From Phoenicibacter sp963588595 (GTDB taxonomy: Bacteria > Actinomycetota > Coriobacteriia > Coriobacteriales > Eggerthellaceae): a DNA stretch of 31,228 nucleotides. The stretch's first letter is position 1. Every line of letters begins with the position of its first letter. Shown here one piece after another: positions 16,514-25,212 of this stretch. The stretch covers positions 1 to 31,228 of the forward strand of contig CAVAIA010000075.1 of NCBI GenBank assembly GCA_963588595.1, given 5' to 3'. Position numbers and translations under genes: made by a program. The notes under the pieces are model-generated. The model saw only the letters and a program-made list of their open reading frames with translations. It made no database searches and had not been told where the DNA came from.

Positions 16514-16608
16514 TCTAAGAAGTTATTCGTTTTGAATTGTTTAACTTACTTAATTCATCCCTTTTAGGGAGATTCTCTTACTTACGAGCATCTCCCTCTT
16601 TCCTTTTT
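16514..16608 (+). ncRNA. Candidate small RNA of about 95 nt
   Basis: A consensus promoter is followed about 60 nt later by an intrinsic terminator with no meaningful reading frame between them; the next gene is on the opposite strand. The predicted transcript can form a 5' hairpin with AAGTTA/TAACTT arms and a strong 3' terminator hairpin. The 5' arm of the terminator (AGGGA) can also pair with a TCCCT just upstream, allowing an alternative fold. I recognise no known RNA family. The 3' end lies about 12 bp from the 3' end of the convergent DUF815 gene, so some read-through would be antisense to that mRNA. Inference only. Confidence 0.45.
16566..16608 (+). terminator. Intrinsic terminator
   Basis: The arms AGGGAGAT and ATCTCCCT form an 8-bp stem, extended after a one-base mismatch by CTC/GAG around an 8-nt loop. 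CTTTCCTTTTT follows on the plus strand. On the minus strand the hairpin is followed by TAAAAGGG, so it works in the plus direction only. Confidence 0.8.
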
Positions 16609-16619
16609 AGATAGAGTTT

Positions 16620-17732
16620 TTATTTAGATGCGATTAAAGTTTCAACAAATTGCTTTGCGCACCTACCTGACCTGCCGCCGTGCGCCATAGCAAAACGTTC
16701 AGCCAAAATGTCAATGTCATTTGGCGCTTTTCCAAAGTTTTCTTTAACCAACAATTCATTAACGATATTAAGATAAGTTTTCTTTGAAGGACGCGAGAAT
16801 GTTATATGCAAACCAAATCTCTCAGATAGGGACACCATTTCTTGGATTGAGTCGTTGACGTGAATTTCATCGCCTTCACGATCTGACCACTTTTCTTTAA
16901 CGATATGTCGTCTATTTGATGTTGCGTAGATAACAACATTATTTGATTGAACGGACAGTGAGCCTTCCAAAAGTGCTTTCATCTCTCCAAAAGCGTCGTC
17001 GTCAGTAGAAAATGATATGTCGTCGATAAAAATTATGAAGTGCAGAGGATTTTCTTCAATTTGGGCGATGATTTTTGGAATGTGCTTAACTTGTGATTTT
17101 TTTACTTCAATTATGCGAAGGCCCTGCTTGGCATACTCGTTAACGGCAGCTTTAACAGTTGAAGACTTTCCAGTTCCAGCATCACCTGTTAGGAGAATGT
17201 TTTGAGCTGGTTTGTTTGACAAAAAAGCAAGCGTGTTGTCGATAACAATTTTGCGCTCGCGTTCATAATCAAAAAGGTCAGCAAAACTTGTTGTGTCTGG
17301 ATGTTTAACTGGCACAATGTCGTTTAAGTTATCATCAAATTCAAACATCACATCTTTACGCCATTTGCCATAACCTTGAGTGGAAATATTGTCAACAACA
17401 TCTTTGAAAGCTTGCTTAATGTCAACATTGCTTGTTGAATAGGAGGGCAGTTCATCATTTTGTTCACATTTTAGATTTGCAATGTTTTGCAAAATTTTTA
17501 AGTCAAGCTCTAATGCATCTTGCATCTCTCTTGAAATCTTTTCACGATGCGCAATTTTTTCAAGATAAACATTTTCATCGTAGATAACCTGGTTAAGAAC
17601 GTATTTTGATAAGTCACCGTTAGTTTTAACATAAAGCTCTCGGCAAAGTTTATGTCTGTCGTCAAGCGAATTTAGAAACTCGTTTTTAAAAGGTTCATTG
17701 AAAATTGTTAAGTGTTTTACGTTTGTGTCCAT
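16620..17732 (-). CDS. DUF815 family AAA+ ATPase
   Basis: This 370-residue protein matches the DUF815 P-loop ATPases. It has a helical N-terminal half of about 150 residues, then Walker A GDAGTGKSS (183-191), Walker B HFIIFIDDIS (231-240), a sensor-like IYATSNRRHIVKEKW and a C-terminal GGRSGRCAKQF. No signal peptide or membrane segments are present. The family's cellular role is not established; AAA+ architecture suggests ATP-driven remodelling or loading. It starts 2 bp after the ilvD stop codon, so it is almost certainly co-transcribed and translationally coupled with ilvD. No good minus-strand terminator follows. Confidence 0.88.
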   Translation of the reverse strand: MDTNVKHLTIFNEPFKNEFLNSLDDRHKLCRELYVKTNGDLSKYVLNQVIYDENVYLEKIAHREKISREMQDALELDLKILQNIANLKCEQNDELPSYSTSNVDIKQAFKDVVDNISTQGYGKWRKDVMFEFDDNLNDIVPVKHPDTTSFADLFDYERERKIVIDNTLAFLSNKPAQNILLTGDAGTGKSSTVKAAVNEYAKQGLRIIEVKKSQVKHIPKIIAQIEENPLHFIIFIDDISFSTDDDAFGEMKALLEGSLSVQSNNVVIYATSNRRHIVKEKWSDREGDEIHVNDSIQEMVSLSERFGLHITFSRPSKKTYLNIVNELLVKENFGKAPNDIDILAERFAMAHGGRSGRCAKQFVETLIASK

Positions 17733-17734
17733 GT

Positions 17735-19393
17735 CTAATCGTTAACAATCGCTCCAAAAGCTCCGCCTGAAACTAGTTTTGCATAACGTTTTAAGTAACC
17801 TGAGAGTTCTTTAGTTTTAGGGGTGAAGTTTTCCATGCGCTTATCAATTTCAGATTGTTCAACCTTAAGCTCAATCGTGTTGTTTGGGATGTCAATTTTA
17901 ATAATGTCACCATCTTGAACAATACCGATTAAGCCACCTGATGCTGCCTCAGGGGTGATGTGTCCCACGCATGCGCCACGAGTGGCTCCACTAAAGCGAC
18001 CATCTGTTATGAGCGCCACAGACTCACCTAATCCCATGCCCATAATTGCAGAGGTTGGGTTTAACATCTCTCGCATTCCTGGACCGCCTTTAGGACCTTC
18101 GTAACGAATTACGACAACATCTCCTTCAACAATCTTGCCTGCGTTAATTGCTGCTTGCGCTTCTTCCTCAGAGTCAAAAACTTTCGCGGGTCCTTCGTGC
18201 ACTAGCATTTTTTCTGAAACTGCACTTCTTTTAACAACACATCCATCTTCTGCAAGGTTGCCTCTAAGAACTGCAATTCCACCAGTTTCAGAATAAGGTT
18301 TGTCTATGTTTCGAATGATGTTAGTGTCGAGATTTTTGCAATTTTCAATGTTATCTCCGACAGTTTTGCCTGTTATAGTCATGCAATCTTTGTTGATTAA
18401 GCTCTTCTTTGAAAGCTCGTTCATGACAGCGTAAACACCGCCAGCTTCGTTTAAGTCTTCCATGTATGTTGGACCTGCTGGGGCTAAATGACAAAGGTTT
18501 GGAGTTTTTGAAGAAATTTCGTTTGCGATATCTAGGTTGATTTCAATGCCACATTCATGTGCAATTGCAGGCAGGTGCAACATCGAATTTGTTGAGCATC
18601 CCAGCGCCATATCAACTGTTAGAGCGTTTTCAAACGCATCGCGTGTCATGATATCGCGTGGACGAATGTTTTTGTTATACATTTCCATGACTTGAATGCC
18701 TGCTCGTTTTGCTAACTCGATCCTTGCTGAATATACAGCAGGAATCGTTCCATTTCCTCGAAGACCCATTCCCAAAACTTCAGTTAAGCAATTCATTGAG
18801 TTTGCTGTATACATCCCAGAGCATGACCCACATGTTGGACACGTTTTGCATTCGCATTCGCGGAGTTCTTCCGTTGTAATTTTTCCAGCGTTGAACTTGC
18901 CGACTGCTTCAAACATTGAGGAGAGGGAAGTCTTGTTGCCATGAATGTGGCCTGCAAGCATTGGACCGCCTGAAACAAAAACACATGGCACGTTAACGCG
19001 AGCCGCAGCCATCAAAAGCCCTGGCACGTTTTTGTCGCAATTTGGAATCATAACAAGAGCGTCAAAGGCATGAGCAATTGCCATGCACTCAGTTGAGTCA
19101 GCAATTAAGTCGCGTGTTACAAGGGAATATTTCATTCCGACGTGCCCCATTGCAATTCCATCACACACGGCAATTGCTGGAAATTCAACTGGAGTGCCGC
19201 CAGCCATCGCAACGCCAAGTTTGACTGCCTCAACAATTTTGTCCAAATTCATGTGTCCAGGCACAATTTCGTTATATGAATTAACAATGCCAACCAGCGG
19301 TCTTTTCACATCATCATCCGTCATTCCAAGAGCATGAAATAGTGAGCGTGCTGGTGCAAATTGCAAATTTTCGGTTCTGTCTTTGATGTCCAT
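17735..19393 (-). CDS. ilvD: Dihydroxy-acid dehydratase
   Basis: The 552-residue enzyme dehydrates 2,3-dihydroxy-isovalerate and 2,3-dihydroxy-3-methylvalerate to the keto acids of valine/leucine and isoleucine. Signatures are clear: CDGIAMGHVGM, NCDKNVPG with Cys119, and CPTCGSCSGMYTANSMNC with Cys191. The segment that carries an extra Cys in [2Fe-2S] enzymes reads IVPGHMNL here, as in E. coli-type proteins, so I infer the oxygen-sensitive [4Fe-4S] class. The start ATG has CTAGGAG about 8 nt upstream. It is separated from the main ilv/leu operon by a plus-strand ATPase gene and needs its own promoter in the 19394-19617 gap. The DUF815 gene follows by 2 bp. Confidence 0.97.
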   Translation of the reverse strand: MDIKDRTENLQFAPARSLFHALGMTDDDVKRPLVGIVNSYNEIVPGHMNLDKIVEAVKLGVAMAGGTPVEFPAIAVCDGIAMGHVGMKYSLVTRDLIADSTECMAIAHAFDALVMIPNCDKNVPGLLMAAARVNVPCVFVSGGPMLAGHIHGNKTSLSSMFEAVGKFNAGKITTEELRECECKTCPTCGSCSGMYTANSMNCLTEVLGMGLRGNGTIPAVYSARIELAKRAGIQVMEMYNKNIRPRDIMTRDAFENALTVDMALGCSTNSMLHLPAIAHECGIEINLDIANEISSKTPNLCHLAPAGPTYMEDLNEAGGVYAVMNELSKKSLINKDCMTITGKTVGDNIENCKNLDTNIIRNIDKPYSETGGIAVLRGNLAEDGCVVKRSAVSEKMLVHEGPAKVFDSEEEAQAAINAGKIVEGDVVVIRYEGPKGGPGMREMLNPTSAIMGMGLGESVALITDGRFSGATRGACVGHITPEAASGGLIGIVQDGDIIKIDIPNNTIELKVEQSEIDKRMENFTPKTKELSGYLKRYAKLVSGGAFGAIVND

Positions 19394-19448
19394 GGTGTAA
19401 CTCCTAGTTTTTAGTAAAAGTATCGATTCTATTTTACAATGCGGAAGG

Positions 19449-19463
19449 ACTGTTTAAGACAGT
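19449..19463. promoter_or_regulatory. Imperfect 15-bp palindrome upstream of ilvD
   Basis: The arms ACTGT and ACAGT flank TTAAG, about 55-70 bp before the ilvD start codon. On the minus strand it overlaps the end of a TATACT (-10-like, 19461-19466) that lacks a good -35. It could be an operator. Its plus-strand half ACTGTTTAA resembles ATTGTTTAA upstream of ilvA. Confidence 0.3.
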
Positions 19464-19554
19464 ATATTTAAAAGTAAACTTTAAAAAAATTGAAATTGTG
19501 GGACTTGACTCCCATAATTACAAAAAAGTTGATAAAAATCAGTAAAATCTGTAG

Positions 19555-19582
19555 TTGAACTCCAAATTAGTCGTAGTATAAT
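19555..19582 (+). promoter_or_regulatory. Promoter of the AAA_14/DUF4143 ATPase gene
   Basis: TTGAAC (19555-19560) and a perfect TATAAT (19577-19582) are 16 bp apart. The predicted start lies about 30 nt before the ATG at 19618. Confidence 0.6.
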
Positions 19583-19617
19583 ATTAAAATAAATCCAATT
19601 TGGACGAAGAGGTAGAT

Positions 19618-20832
19618 ATGTATATTGAACGCGAGATTCAAGCAACGTTGCAGAGGTTTATGAAACAGTTTAAGGTTGTGCTTGTGACTGGTGCTCGACA
19701 AACTGGGAAGACTACGCTGCTAAAGCATGTTTTGGGCAATGAGTTTAATTACGTTACGCTTGACGATTTTAATGAGTTAAACAATGCACTGAATAGTCCT
19801 TCCACTTTCATAACGGATTCAACGCTGCCTATTTTTGTTGATGAAGTTCAACTTGCACCAAGTCTCTTTAGGCAAATTAAGCTCGTGGTTGACAAAAGTG
19901 AGTTGAAAGGAATGGTTATTCTAACGGGTTCACAATCCTTCAGCCTTATGCAAGGGGTAAGTGAATCGCTGGCTGGGAGAGTTGGGATTTTGGAGTTGTC
20001 GAGCCTTTCTTTGAGAGAGATTGTTGGCTCTTCTACTAAAGAGGCCTTTGTGCCAAAAGTTAACAACAAAAATCAGACGGAGAATAACAATGGAAATTTT
20101 GATATCTGGTCTCACATCTGCAGGGGTTCTATGCCACGACTTCAAGATTCACAAGTGGAACGCGATGTTTTTTATTCTAGTTATGTGCGCACCTATCTTG
20201 AGCGTGACGTGAGACAATTGATAAATTTAAAAGACGAAACTAAGTTTTACAATTTTTTGGTTGCAATGGCTGCACGAACTGGTCAGTTGTTAAATGCAAG
20301 TGACGTTGCAGACACTGTTGGAGCTAGTGTTAAAACTGTGCAGGATTGGATTAGTGTTTTGGAAGCAAGTGACATTATTCATGTTTTGCAGCCATTCTGG
20401 TCAAATAGCGATAAGCGACTTACAAAATCCCCGAAGATTTATTTCCTTGACACTGGACTCGCATGTTATTTGACTGGTTGGGATACAGCGAAGCAATTAC
20501 AGAGGGGTGCCATGAATGGGCATATGTTTGAGACTTTCGTGGTGTCTGAAATTCTTAAAAGTCACAAAAATGCGGGGAAGGATTTACGGAACATATTCTT
20601 TTATCGTGACAAAGATAAGCGAGAGATTGACCTAGTTGTTAAGCGCGGGCATTACTTGCATCCTGTAGAAATTAAGGTGAGTGGCAATGTTGGAAGTGAT
20701 GCTGTTAAGAACTTCGATCTTTTGGGTAAATTCAGTGATTATGAAGTAGGTTTTGGGGCTGTTGTATGCCAAACGGGTTCACCGTATTATATTAACGAAA
20801 ACGTTCAAGCAATATCTGTGTTTGATATATGA
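19618..20832 (+). CDS. AAA_14 / DUF4143 family ATPase
   Basis: The start is ATG 19618, preceded by GAGGTAGAT; the TTG at 19600 is six codons upstream and less likely. The product is 404 residues. It shows Walker A GARQTGKTT (25-33), Walker B PIFVDEVQL (71-79) and a sensor-like MVILTGSQSF. A DUF4143 C-terminal half follows: RTYLERDVRQLINL, a helix-turn-helix-like ASDVADTVGASVKTVQDW, PKIYFLDTGLACYLTGW, and a PD-(D/E)xK-like end with REIDLVV and HPVEIKVS. Such proteins are common, often present in many copies per genome, frequently look mobile or horizontally acquired, and have no firm function. It lies on the opposite strand between ilvC and ilvD, with its own promoter and a terminator just after its stop, so it is an independent insertion among the biosynthetic genes. 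Confidence 0.88.
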   Translation: MYIEREIQATLQRFMKQFKVVLVTGARQTGKTTLLKHVLGNEFNYVTLDDFNELNNALNSPSTFITDSTLPIFVDEVQLAPSLFRQIKLVVDKSELKGMVILTGSQSFSLMQGVSESLAGRVGILELSSLSLREIVGSSTKEAFVPKVNNKNQTENNNGNFDIWSHICRGSMPRLQDSQVERDVFYSSYVRTYLERDVRQLINLKDETKFYNFLVAMAARTGQLLNASDVADTVGASVKTVQDWISVLEASDIIHVLQPFWSNSDKRLTKSPKIYFLDTGLACYLTGWDTAKQLQRGAMNGHMFETFVVSEILKSHKNAGKDLRNIFFYRDKDKREIDLVVKRGHYLHPVEIKVSGNVGSDAVKNFDLLGKFSDYEVGFGAVVCQTGSPYYINENVQAISVFDI

Positions 20833-20870
20833 AAAAGGGGAGTTAACAAACTCCCCTTGAAATTTTATTA
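20831..20870. terminator. Bidirectional intrinsic terminator between convergent genes
   Basis: AAGGGGAGTT and AACTCCCCTT form a perfect 10-bp stem around a four-base loop, placed between the stop of the plus-strand ATPase gene and the stop of ilvC. On the minus strand it is followed by a run of T. On the plus strand it is followed by the weaker GAAATTTTATT. It should end both the ilv/leu operon and the ATPase transcript. Confidence 0.88.
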
Positions 20871-20885
20871 AACTTAAAGTATCAA

Positions 20886-21902
20886 TTAATTGTTAATCAA
20901 TTGGTCGTCGTCACTCCAGCTGTAAAGCTTGCGAATTTCTTTGCCAACTTTTTCTGATTGGTGCTCTGCTGCCTTTTTGCGCATTGCGTTGAAGTGAACT
21001 TGGCTGCCAGCGTCGCTCATGTCAAGCAAGAAATCTTTTGCGAAAGTGCCATCTTGAATGTCAGACAAGATTTGCTTCATGGCTTTCTTTGTGTCTTCAG
21101 TGATGATTTTTGGACCTGTTATATAGTCGCCATATTCAGCAGTGTTAGAAATTGAGTAGCGCATGCCTGCAAATCCTGATTGATAGATGAGATCAACAAT
21201 TAGTTTCATCTCGTGAATGCACTCAAAGTAAGCGTTGCGCTCGTCATATCCAGCCTCAACAAGTGTTTCAAAGCCTGCTTGCATCAACGCACAAACGCCA
21301 CCACAAAGAACAGCTTGCTCGCCAAAGAGGTCGGTCTCAGTTTCTGTTCTAAATGTTGTCTCTAAAACGCCTGCGCGAGCACCGCCGATGCCCGCCGCAT
21401 ATGCTAAAGCTGTGTCCCAAGCGTCTCCCGTTGCGTCATTTTCAACAGCGACGAGGCAAGGTGTTCCTTTGCCTGCTTGAAACTCGCTTCTGACAGTGTG
21501 GCCAGGAGCTTTTGGGGCAATCATGATTAGGTTAACGTCAGCTGGTGGTTTAATGCAGCCGAAGTGAATGTTGAAGCCATGAGCAAATGCGAGAGTGTTG
21601 CCTGCTTCAAGGTTTGGCTCAATGTCGTTCTTATAGAGGTCTGCTTGAAGCTCATCGTTAATTAGAATCATGATGATATCGCCTGCTTTTGCAGCTTCAG
21701 CGCTCGTCGTAACTTTCATGCCTTGGTCTTCAGCTTTCTTCCAACTCTTTGAGCCTTCGCGAAGACCTACAACAACGTCAACGCCACTTTCTTTTAAGTT
21801 TAGCGCATGAGCGTGACCTTGAGAGCCATACCCTATAATAGCAACTGTCTTTCCAGCTAGTTTTTGAATGTCGCAATCTTGTTCATAGAAAATTCTTTGC
21901 AT
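20886..21902 (-). CDS. ilvC: Ketol-acid reductoisomerase (class I)
   Basis: The 338-residue class I enzyme isomerises and reduces acetolactate or acetohydroxybutyrate. I chose ATG 21902 (MQRIFYEQDC) because GGAG lies 6 nt upstream; the upstream TTG at 21914 overlaps that site. The Rossmann motif is GYGSQG (24-29). The cofactor loop GLREGSKSW has Arg48, Ser51 and Ser53, the pattern of NADPH-using enzymes. The knotted C-terminal domain shows TETDLFGEQAVLCGG and the metal-binding Glu and Asp region. It is the last gene of the ilvA-to-ilvC operon, 36 bp after ilvN, and is followed by a strong terminator. Confidence 0.97.
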   Translation of the reverse strand: MQRIFYEQDCDIQKLAGKTVAIIGYGSQGHAHALNLKESGVDVVVGLREGSKSWKKAEDQGMKVTTSAEAAKAGDIIMILINDELQADLYKNDIEPNLEAGNTLAFAHGFNIHFGCIKPPADVNLIMIAPKAPGHTVRSEFQAGKGTPCLVAVENDATGDAWDTALAYAAGIGGARAGVLETTFRTETETDLFGEQAVLCGGVCALMQAGFETLVEAGYDERNAYFECIHEMKLIVDLIYQSGFAGMRYSISNTAEYGDYITGPKIITEDTKKAMKQILSDIQDGTFAKDFLLDMSDAGSQVHFNAMRKKAAEHQSEKVGKEIRKLYSWSDDDQLINN

Positions 21903-21938
21903 TTTAATCTCCAACTTCCTTTCAATGAATATAAAAAC

Positions 21939-22445
21939 TTATAAGATAACAGAATTGCTGATTGTTCTGCTTCCTTTTTCTAGGGAAACTGAACCTGTCC
22001 TACAAATTTCAAGTATAGTAAATTCGCGCATTATGTCAACGAAATCGTCTATTTTTTCAGTCGTGTCACAAAGTTGTAACATTATTGAATGGTTAGAGTA
22101 GTCAACAGTGTTTGCTCCAAATGCGTTCGCAGCAGCAATGATATCCGCTCGAGTTTTATTGTTGTTATCCATTTTCACCAACAAAAGCTCTCTTGAAATT
22201 GAGTTTGAATTGTCAAACTCTTTGATTGTTCTAACATCAGGCAATTTAACAAGTTGATTTTTAAGTTGTTCTTTTTTGATTTCTGTTCCTTCAAAAATGA
22301 CGGTGATGCGGGAAAGTTCTGCGTCTTCGGTTTCGGAAACCGTTAAGGCGTTGATGTTGAATTGTCTGCGTCTAAACATTGATGTGACGCGATTAAGCAC
22401 ACCATATTTGTTACGGACAAGGACAGCTAGTGTATATTTTTGCAT
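21939..22445 (-). CDS. ilvN: Acetolactate synthase small (regulatory) subunit
   Basis: The 168-residue protein starts at ATG 22445, with GGGTG a few nt upstream inside the end of ilvB; a GTG at 22454 overlapping ilvB is the alternative. The N-terminal ACT domain begins KYTLAVLVRNKYGVLNRVTSMFRRR, broken here as KYTLAVLVRN and GVLNRVTSMF, with NINALTVSETED following. A second, ACT-like C-terminal domain follows. The length matches IlvH/IlvN long forms. It should bind the IlvB catalytic subunit and confer valine feedback control. The start is one base past the ilvB stop, implying translational coupling and matched subunit output. Confidence 0.95.
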   Translation of the reverse strand: MQKYTLAVLVRNKYGVLNRVTSMFRRRQFNINALTVSETEDAELSRITVIFEGTEIKKEQLKNQLVKLPDVRTIKEFDNSNSISRELLLVKMDNNNKTRADIIAAANAFGANTVDYSNHSIMLQLCDTTEKIDDFVDIMREFTILEICRTGSVSLEKGSRTISNSVIL

Positions 22446-22446
22446 T

Positions 22447-24114
22447 CTAATCACCCAATTTCACAATGATGTCGTCAACTGAACCGCCCGGCGGAAGCAT
22501 TGGCAAAACCATCTCGTCTTTATCAAGCGTTGCATTGACAACGTAAGGACCTTTTTCAGCAAAAGCTCTCTTTAACGCACTTTTAAGCTCTTCGATCGAA
22601 GTTGCATTTTCGCCATTTGCGCCAAATGCGCGTGCCACCTCAACAAAATCTGTCTTTCTGTCAAGGATTGTGTTCGAATAGTGCTTATCGAAAAACAATG
22701 TTTGCCATTGTCTTACCATCCCCAAAACCCCATTGTTCATAATTAATATAACGACAGGAACTTTGTTTTTAACGGCAGTTGCAAGCTCATTTAGACACAT
22801 CCCAAAACTTCCATCACCTGTCACCAAAACGCTTTGTTTTCTAGTTGCTATGCTGGCACCTATTGCAGCTCCCAATCCAAAGCCCATAGTTCCAAGCCCT
22901 CCGCTTGATATAAATGTTCTTGGATTTTTATAAGTTAGATATTGTGCAGCCCACATTTGATGCTGACCTACGTCAGTACAAATTGGCGTGTCAGCCTTCT
23001 TTTGTTTATCAAGCTCGAATAGAATGTTTTTTGGAGTCATCCCGCTTCTTTGATCCTCATTATTTTTCTCAAATGCCTTTTTCTCAGCGATAAATGAGTT
23101 CCATTGCTCTCTTTTTTTAGGCTCTAGCGCTTTATTTATACGCCTTAATGAATCTTTTATGTCTCCTCTTATTCCAATTGCGCTCTTAACAGTTTTTGAA
23201 AGTTCAGAAGGATCGATATCAATATGGATTATTTTAGCTGCAGGCGCAAATTTTTCACGATTTCCTGTTGTTCTGTCATTAAAACGAACTCCTAGAGCGA
23301 TGATTAAATCGCAATTGTGCATAGCAAGGGATGAGGCGTAATGTCCATGCATGCCTTGAAATCCTAAGAAGCGAGGCGTGCCGTCAGGCAAACCAGAAAT
23401 CCCCATCAATGAACAGCCGATAGGGGAGTCAATTTTTTCGGCAAGCTCTAGCATTTCTTTTTGAGCGTTGCTAGTTATCATTCCTCCGCCAAAATATATA
23501 TAAGGTCTCTTTGATTTATTTATAAGTTTTGCAGCCTCATTTATTAATGTTATGTCAGGCTCGTTAACGTGTGTTTTTTTAAAAGCTGCTTTTGGCTTGA
23601 AATTAAAAGTTGCCTGTTGGACGTCTTTTGGAATATCCACCAAAACAGGTCCTGGACGTCCTGAAATCGCAAGTTGGTATGCTTCGCGAATTGTGTCAGC
23701 TAGGTCTTCAACATTGTTGACAAAATAGTTATGCTTAGTGATTGGAAGCGTGATTCCCGTTATATCAATCTCCTGAAATGAATCGGTTCCAATTTGCCTT
23801 GTTGGAACGTTTCCTGTTATAGCCAAAAGAGGAACAGAGTCGAGATAGGCTGTTGCGATTCCTGTTACCAAATTTGTTGCTCCAGGACCAGATGTCGCAA
23901 AAACGACTCCGACTTTTCCAGTTGACCTTGCATATCCATCGGCAGCATGCGCTGCACCTTGTTCGTGGGCTGTTAAAATGTGATTAATTTTATCGCGATA
24001 AGTCCAAAGAGAGTCATAGACATCTATAATTTGCCCTCCAGGGTAACCAAAGATTGTGTCAACTCCCTGCTCTAGCAGGGTTTCAACTAGAATGTCTCCG
24101 CCTTTTAATTTCAC
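22447..24114 (-). CDS. ilvB: Acetolactate synthase large (catalytic) subunit
   Basis: This 555-residue ThDP- and FAD-dependent enzyme condenses pyruvate with pyruvate or 2-oxobutyrate. Visible marks are TIFGYPGGQIIDVYD, the ThDP-activating Glu51 in TAHEQGAAHAADGYAR, VATSGPGATN-like text (FATSGPGATN), and the ThDP/Mg motif starting GDGSFGMCLNELATA and ending in NN. The start is a GTG (24112-24114), since an in-frame stop lies just upstream and no ATG is available. GAGAGG is about 12 nt upstream, which is rather far. It overlaps functionally with ilvN directly downstream and follows leuB by 22 bp. Confidence 0.97.
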   Translation of the reverse strand: MKLKGGDILVETLLEQGVDTIFGYPGGQIIDVYDSLWTYRDKINHILTAHEQGAAHAADGYARSTGKVGVVFATSGPGATNLVTGIATAYLDSVPLLAITGNVPTRQIGTDSFQEIDITGITLPITKHNYFVNNVEDLADTIREAYQLAISGRPGPVLVDIPKDVQQATFNFKPKAAFKKTHVNEPDITLINEAAKLINKSKRPYIYFGGGMITSNAQKEMLELAEKIDSPIGCSLMGISGLPDGTPRFLGFQGMHGHYASSLAMHNCDLIIALGVRFNDRTTGNREKFAPAAKIIHIDIDPSELSKTVKSAIGIRGDIKDSLRRINKALEPKKREQWNSFIAEKKAFEKNNEDQRSGMTPKNILFELDKQKKADTPICTDVGQHQMWAAQYLTYKNPRTFISSGGLGTMGFGLGAAIGASIATRKQSVLVTGDGSFGMCLNELATAVKNKVPVVILIMNNGVLGMVRQWQTLFFDKHYSNTILDRKTDFVEVARAFGANGENATSIEELKSALKRAFAEKGPYVVNATLDKDEMVLPMLPPGGSVDDIIVKLGD

Positions 24115-24136
24115 TTTTTTTCAATTCCTCTCTTAA

Positions 24137-25207
24137 TTAAATGAACGATGCAATTAAATCTCCGCATTCTTTGCAGCCAATTTTTTTCGTTCCTTCTGTG
24201 AAGATGTCGGCTGTTCTGTAACCTTCATCAAGGTATTTTGAAACTGCTGCTTCAATTGCGCCACTTTCATCATCAGCGTCGAAACTATATTTAAGCATCA
24301 TTGCGGCAGATAGAATCGTGCCAATTGGATTTGCGATATCTTGACCTGCTATGTCAGGAGCGCTTCCGTGGATTGGCTCATAAAGACCGGATTTTGTCTC
24401 TCCAAGTGAACTTGATGGAATCATTCCAATAGAGCCTGTTATCATGGATGCTTCATCGCTTAATATGTCTCCAAACATATTTTCTGTGACAATAACATCA
24501 AATTGTGACGGGTCGCGAACTATTTGCATAGCACAATTATCTACCAACATTTCGCTCAATGTGACATCAGGATAGTCGCTTTCCATGTTATGAATTACCT
24601 CCAGCCAAAGGCGGGAAGTGTCTAGAACGTTGCTTTTTTGGACAACAGTCAGTTTTTTGTTGCGTTTTTGAGCCATCTCAAAACCGATTTTGCATATGCG
24701 CTTAATTTCGTCTTCGTCATAAGGCATGTAATCTATTGCATGTTTAATTCCATCGACCTCTTGAGTCTCGTGTTTGCCGAAATAAATTCCACCAATAAGT
24801 TCGCGAACTATCAAAAAATCGATTCCCTTTTCAACGATTTCATGTTTTAGTGGAGATGCACTTGCAAGCTGAGGCCAAATTTTTGCTGGACGATTGTTTG
24901 AATAAACTCCCATTGCAGCGCGAAGTTTTAAAAGACCCTTTTCAGGACGTAACTCTGATGGCATGTCGTTCCATTTATCACCGCCAACTGCCCCTAGCAA
25001 AACTGAATCTGATTTACAACAAATTTCAGCTGTTTTCTCTGGGAGAGGTTCTCCAAACTTATCAATTGCAACGCCTCCCATGTCAACAAATTCATAATTA
25101 AACTTATGATCAAATTTTTGAGCCACTTTATCCATAACAACCAAAGTTGCATCAACTATCTCTGGGCCAATCCCATCACCTTTTATAATTGCAATGTTTT
25201 TGTTCAT
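24137..25207 (-). CDS. leuB: 3-isopropylmalate dehydrogenase
   Basis: The 356-residue enzyme oxidatively decarboxylates 3-isopropylmalate in the leucine branch, using NAD+. Signatures are IKGDGIGPEIVDATL at the N-terminus, the substrate-Arg segment RPEKGLLKLRAAMGVY, the metal site NMFGDILSDEASMITGS, and GLYEPIHGSAPDIAGQ. The ATG is preceded by AGGAAAG. It follows leuD by only 5 bp, so the two are co-expressed. Confidence 0.97.
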   Translation of the reverse strand: MNKNIAIIKGDGIGPEIVDATLVVMDKVAQKFDHKFNYEFVDMGGVAIDKFGEPLPEKTAEICCKSDSVLLGAVGGDKWNDMPSELRPEKGLLKLRAAMGVYSNNRPAKIWPQLASASPLKHEIVEKGIDFLIVRELIGGIYFGKHETQEVDGIKHAIDYMPYDEDEIKRICKIGFEMAQKRNKKLTVVQKSNVLDTSRLWLEVIHNMESDYPDVTLSEMLVDNCAMQIVRDPSQFDVIVTENMFGDILSDEASMITGSIGMIPSSSLGETKSGLYEPIHGSAPDIAGQDIANPIGTILSAAMMLKYSFDADDESGAIEAAVSKYLDEGYRTADIFTEGTKKIGCKECGDLIASFI

Positions 25208-25212
25208 TTTTT

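Noticed and set aside
16560..16619. Terminator for the minus-strand DUF815 gene
   Set aside because: The hairpin is followed by a U-tract only on the plus strand; on the minus strand it is followed by TAAAAGGG.
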